Part shown: one piece after another, positions 6,355 through 7,330 of the stretch
Layout of the letters: every line of letters starts with the position of its first letter
How positions within the stretch are numbered: position 1 is the first letter of the stretch
Assembly (NCBI GenBank): GCA_027336345.1
Contig: DAHWFZ010000061.1
Span: 1-7,330 of the forward strand
Length of the DNA: 7,330 nt
Source: Candidatus Wolfebacteria bacterium
Lineage (GTDB): Bacteria > Patescibacteriota > Minisyncoccia > UBA6257 > UBA9933
Direction of reading: 5' to 3'
The notes under the pieces: generated by a model
Told to the model about the DNA's origin: nothing
The model's input: the letters and a program-made list of their open reading frames with translations, nothing else
The model's database searches: none
Translations under genes and position numbers: made by a program

Positions 6355-7330
6355 TTATGGCATTTGCTGCTGTATCGGCTGAGGAGCTGCCGGAGGAGTT
6401 ATCGCGCCCGGAACCATTTGCTGGGTTCCTTGCTGTATGTACTGTTTGATAATATCTCCGTTAACTCCTTGAGGAATATTCGGTATCTGCATATTTTCTT
6501 GAGTTACCGGGGCTGCTTGGCTTGATTGATCAGACATAGAATTTTGAACGCATTTTTTAATGGTATCTCCGATTGTTACCGGATTAAGTTCTCCTGTTTT
6601 GATTTTATCGGCAAAATTTTCTCCTAAAGAGCTTTTTACGCAGTTTCTTTCGGCTTCAGGCAATGAATCCAGATTAAACGGCATAGCATTTGCAGGGATG
6701 AAATTGTTTTGAGTTCCGGATGCGTTTTGACTGTTTTTTTCCTCCGGAGCGTATTGGCCTTGCGGCATTTCCTGTCCCCGAGCTCCCATTGATTGTTTAA
6801 AACAAGCTTGCATTATATCTCCGATATTTCGAGGCGGAACCTCGGTTCCGGATTTTATTTTATCGAATTGATCGGCGCCGATTTTCCCTTTAATGCAATC
6901 TATCGCCGCGGCCGGAGAATTATTTATGGCGTTTATAAAACTTTGGTCGCCTTCCTGCATCTTTTGGATATCTTCGGCTGAAATTAAATTATGCTCTTTT
7001 GCATACCCTAAGCACACAGCCTGATTGGCGGCAGTATTGCAAAAGGCCTCGCATGAATCTTTGCTTGTGCAACCGCCCGGTCCTTTGTCTCCTGTTTTTT
7101 TGATTATCTCCGCATCCTGAGGAGAAATTAATCCCGCAGCCGCGGCAAATTTTATGCACTGTTCGGAATGCCCCTCCTGAGAACAATAAGCATCGCATTC
7201 TTCTTTGCTCTTGCACGGAGGCGGAGTAACGCCGTTTTTAATCGCAGTCAGAACTTTTTGAGAATCTTGCGCTTCCTGGGCATTTAAAAATCCGGCGGCT
7301 TGGGCAAAAGTTATGCATACTTCCATATGA
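6355..7330 (-). CDS. Cysteine-repeat protein, probably secreted, 5' end outside window
   Basis: The function is not recognised. Numbering from the ATG at 7326, two repeat types occur. The first has Cys spaced C-x5-C-x3-C-x8-C at 38-57 and again at 86-105, each copy followed by a helix-like FAxxAGLISxxD segment. The second has form C-x29/30-C with conserved LG, F, DKIK, G, P and IGD, at 144-175 and 229-259. The tail from about 262 is rich in Gln, Pro and Ala. The frame is open at the window edge, and the ATG at 7326 is preceded by a His codon. HMEVC there lines up with HSEQC of the first full repeat, so this Met lies inside a further repeat and is not the start. A signal peptide is likely upstream, since paired cysteines suggest disulfides outside the cell. 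Proteins of this style are familiar as hypotheticals in Patescibacteria. An export or surface role is inferred. Confidence 0.85.
   Translation of the reverse strand, partial: HMEVCITFAQAAGFLNAQEAQDSQKVLTAIKNGVTPPPCKSKEECDAYCSQEGHSEQCIKFAAAAGLISPQDAEIIKKTGDKGPGGCTSKDSCEAFCNTAANQAVCLGYAKEHNLISAEDIQKMQEGDQSFINAINNSPAAAIDCIKGKIGADQFDKIKSGTEVPPRNIGDIMQACFKQSMGARGQEMPQGQYAPEEKNSQNASGTQNNFIPANAMPFNLDSLPEAERNCVKSSLGENFADKIKTGELNPVTIGDTIKKCVQNSMSDQSSQAAPVTQENMQIPNIPQGVNGDIIKQYIQQGTQQMVPGAITPPAAPQPIQQQMP
6550..6897 (-). repeat. Two copies of a ~31-residue Cys-to-Cys repeat in the cysteine protein
   Basis: The copies run from C144 to C175 (6897-6802) and C229 to C259 (6642-6550). They share the pattern CxKxxLG, F, DKIK, G, P, IGD, xxxC, with 30 and 29 residues between the end cysteines. 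The bases between copies encode a low-complexity linker. The match is at protein level; the DNA has diverged. Confidence 0.75.
7012..7215 (-). repeat. Two copies of a four-cysteine repeat, 48 residues apart
   Basis: The Cys spacing C-x5-C-x3-C-x8-C is identical in both copies (7215-7156 and 7071-7012), with shared SK, (A)(Y/F)C and a following LIS segment. A third copy begins before the window: its last Cys is residue 4 after the ATG at 7326. Confidence 0.8.

Noticed and set aside
6217..6525. Plus-strand open frame running through the GC-rich patch and terminator
   Set aside because: It crosses the hairpin terminator and the 3' end of the cysteine-repeat gene. It has no promoter and its product shows no recognisable domain.
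1..7330. CRISPR array, insertion sequence, tRNA or rRNA
   Set aside because: No spaced direct repeats, transposase motifs, inverted terminal repeats or RNA gene signatures were seen.

Overview
The window is a stretch of an AT-rich, densely packed bacterial genome with all seven recognisable genes on the minus strand. Intergenic gaps run from 7 to about 200 bases. All six stop codons visible are TAA, and no start has a well-placed Shine-Dalgarno sequence. This, the cysteine-repeat protein with phased Cys spacing, the TM0106-type nuclease and the HMA/TauE/cupredoxin fusion suggest a Candidate Phyla Radiation bacterium (Patescibacteria, probably a Parcubacteria-type lineage). That assignment is an inference from gene content and style, because there is no rRNA or marker gene here.

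In the direction of transcription (high to low coordinates) the layout is as follows. (1) 7330-6355: the 3' part of a secreted-looking cysteine-repeat protein, closed by a strong inverted-repeat terminator at 6301-6340. (2) 6341-6158: a short spacer with the terminator, an oddly GC-rich patch at about 6241-6300, and a recognisable promoter. (3) 6157-4691: a TM0106-family protein with a PD-(D/E)XK (RecB-like) nuclease half and an RNase H-like exonuclease half. (4) 4623-4369 and 4361-3141: a small CPHC thioredoxin-like protein and an MFS transporter, 7 bases apart and probably co-transcribed, behind an extended -10 promoter set almost on the start codon. (5) 3049-2186: a secreted M23 peptidase (wall hydrolase). 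(6) 2173-782: a membrane protein joining an HMA metal-binding domain, a DsbD/TauE-like membrane domain and a cupredoxin-like domain. (7) 714-1: the N-terminal 238 residues of a P1B-type copper ATPase (CopA), cut by the window edge.

The last two genes form a copper-handling module. Both begin with an HMA domain carrying the same GMHCASC metal site. The fusion protein's predicted odd number of membrane segments would put its HMA domain in the cytosol and its cupredoxin-like domain outside, on a route parallel to the ATPase. The M23 gene lies 12 bases upstream of the fusion gene on the same strand and may share its transcript, although its function is in the cell wall. A second theme is promoter design: at least two, perhaps three, genes have a -10 box 6-7 bases before an ATG, so their mRNAs may be leaderless. 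The most novel items are the three-module copper protein, the two interleaved repeat types in the cysteine protein, and the leaderless-style promoters. No CRISPR array, mobile element, tRNA or rRNA was seen.
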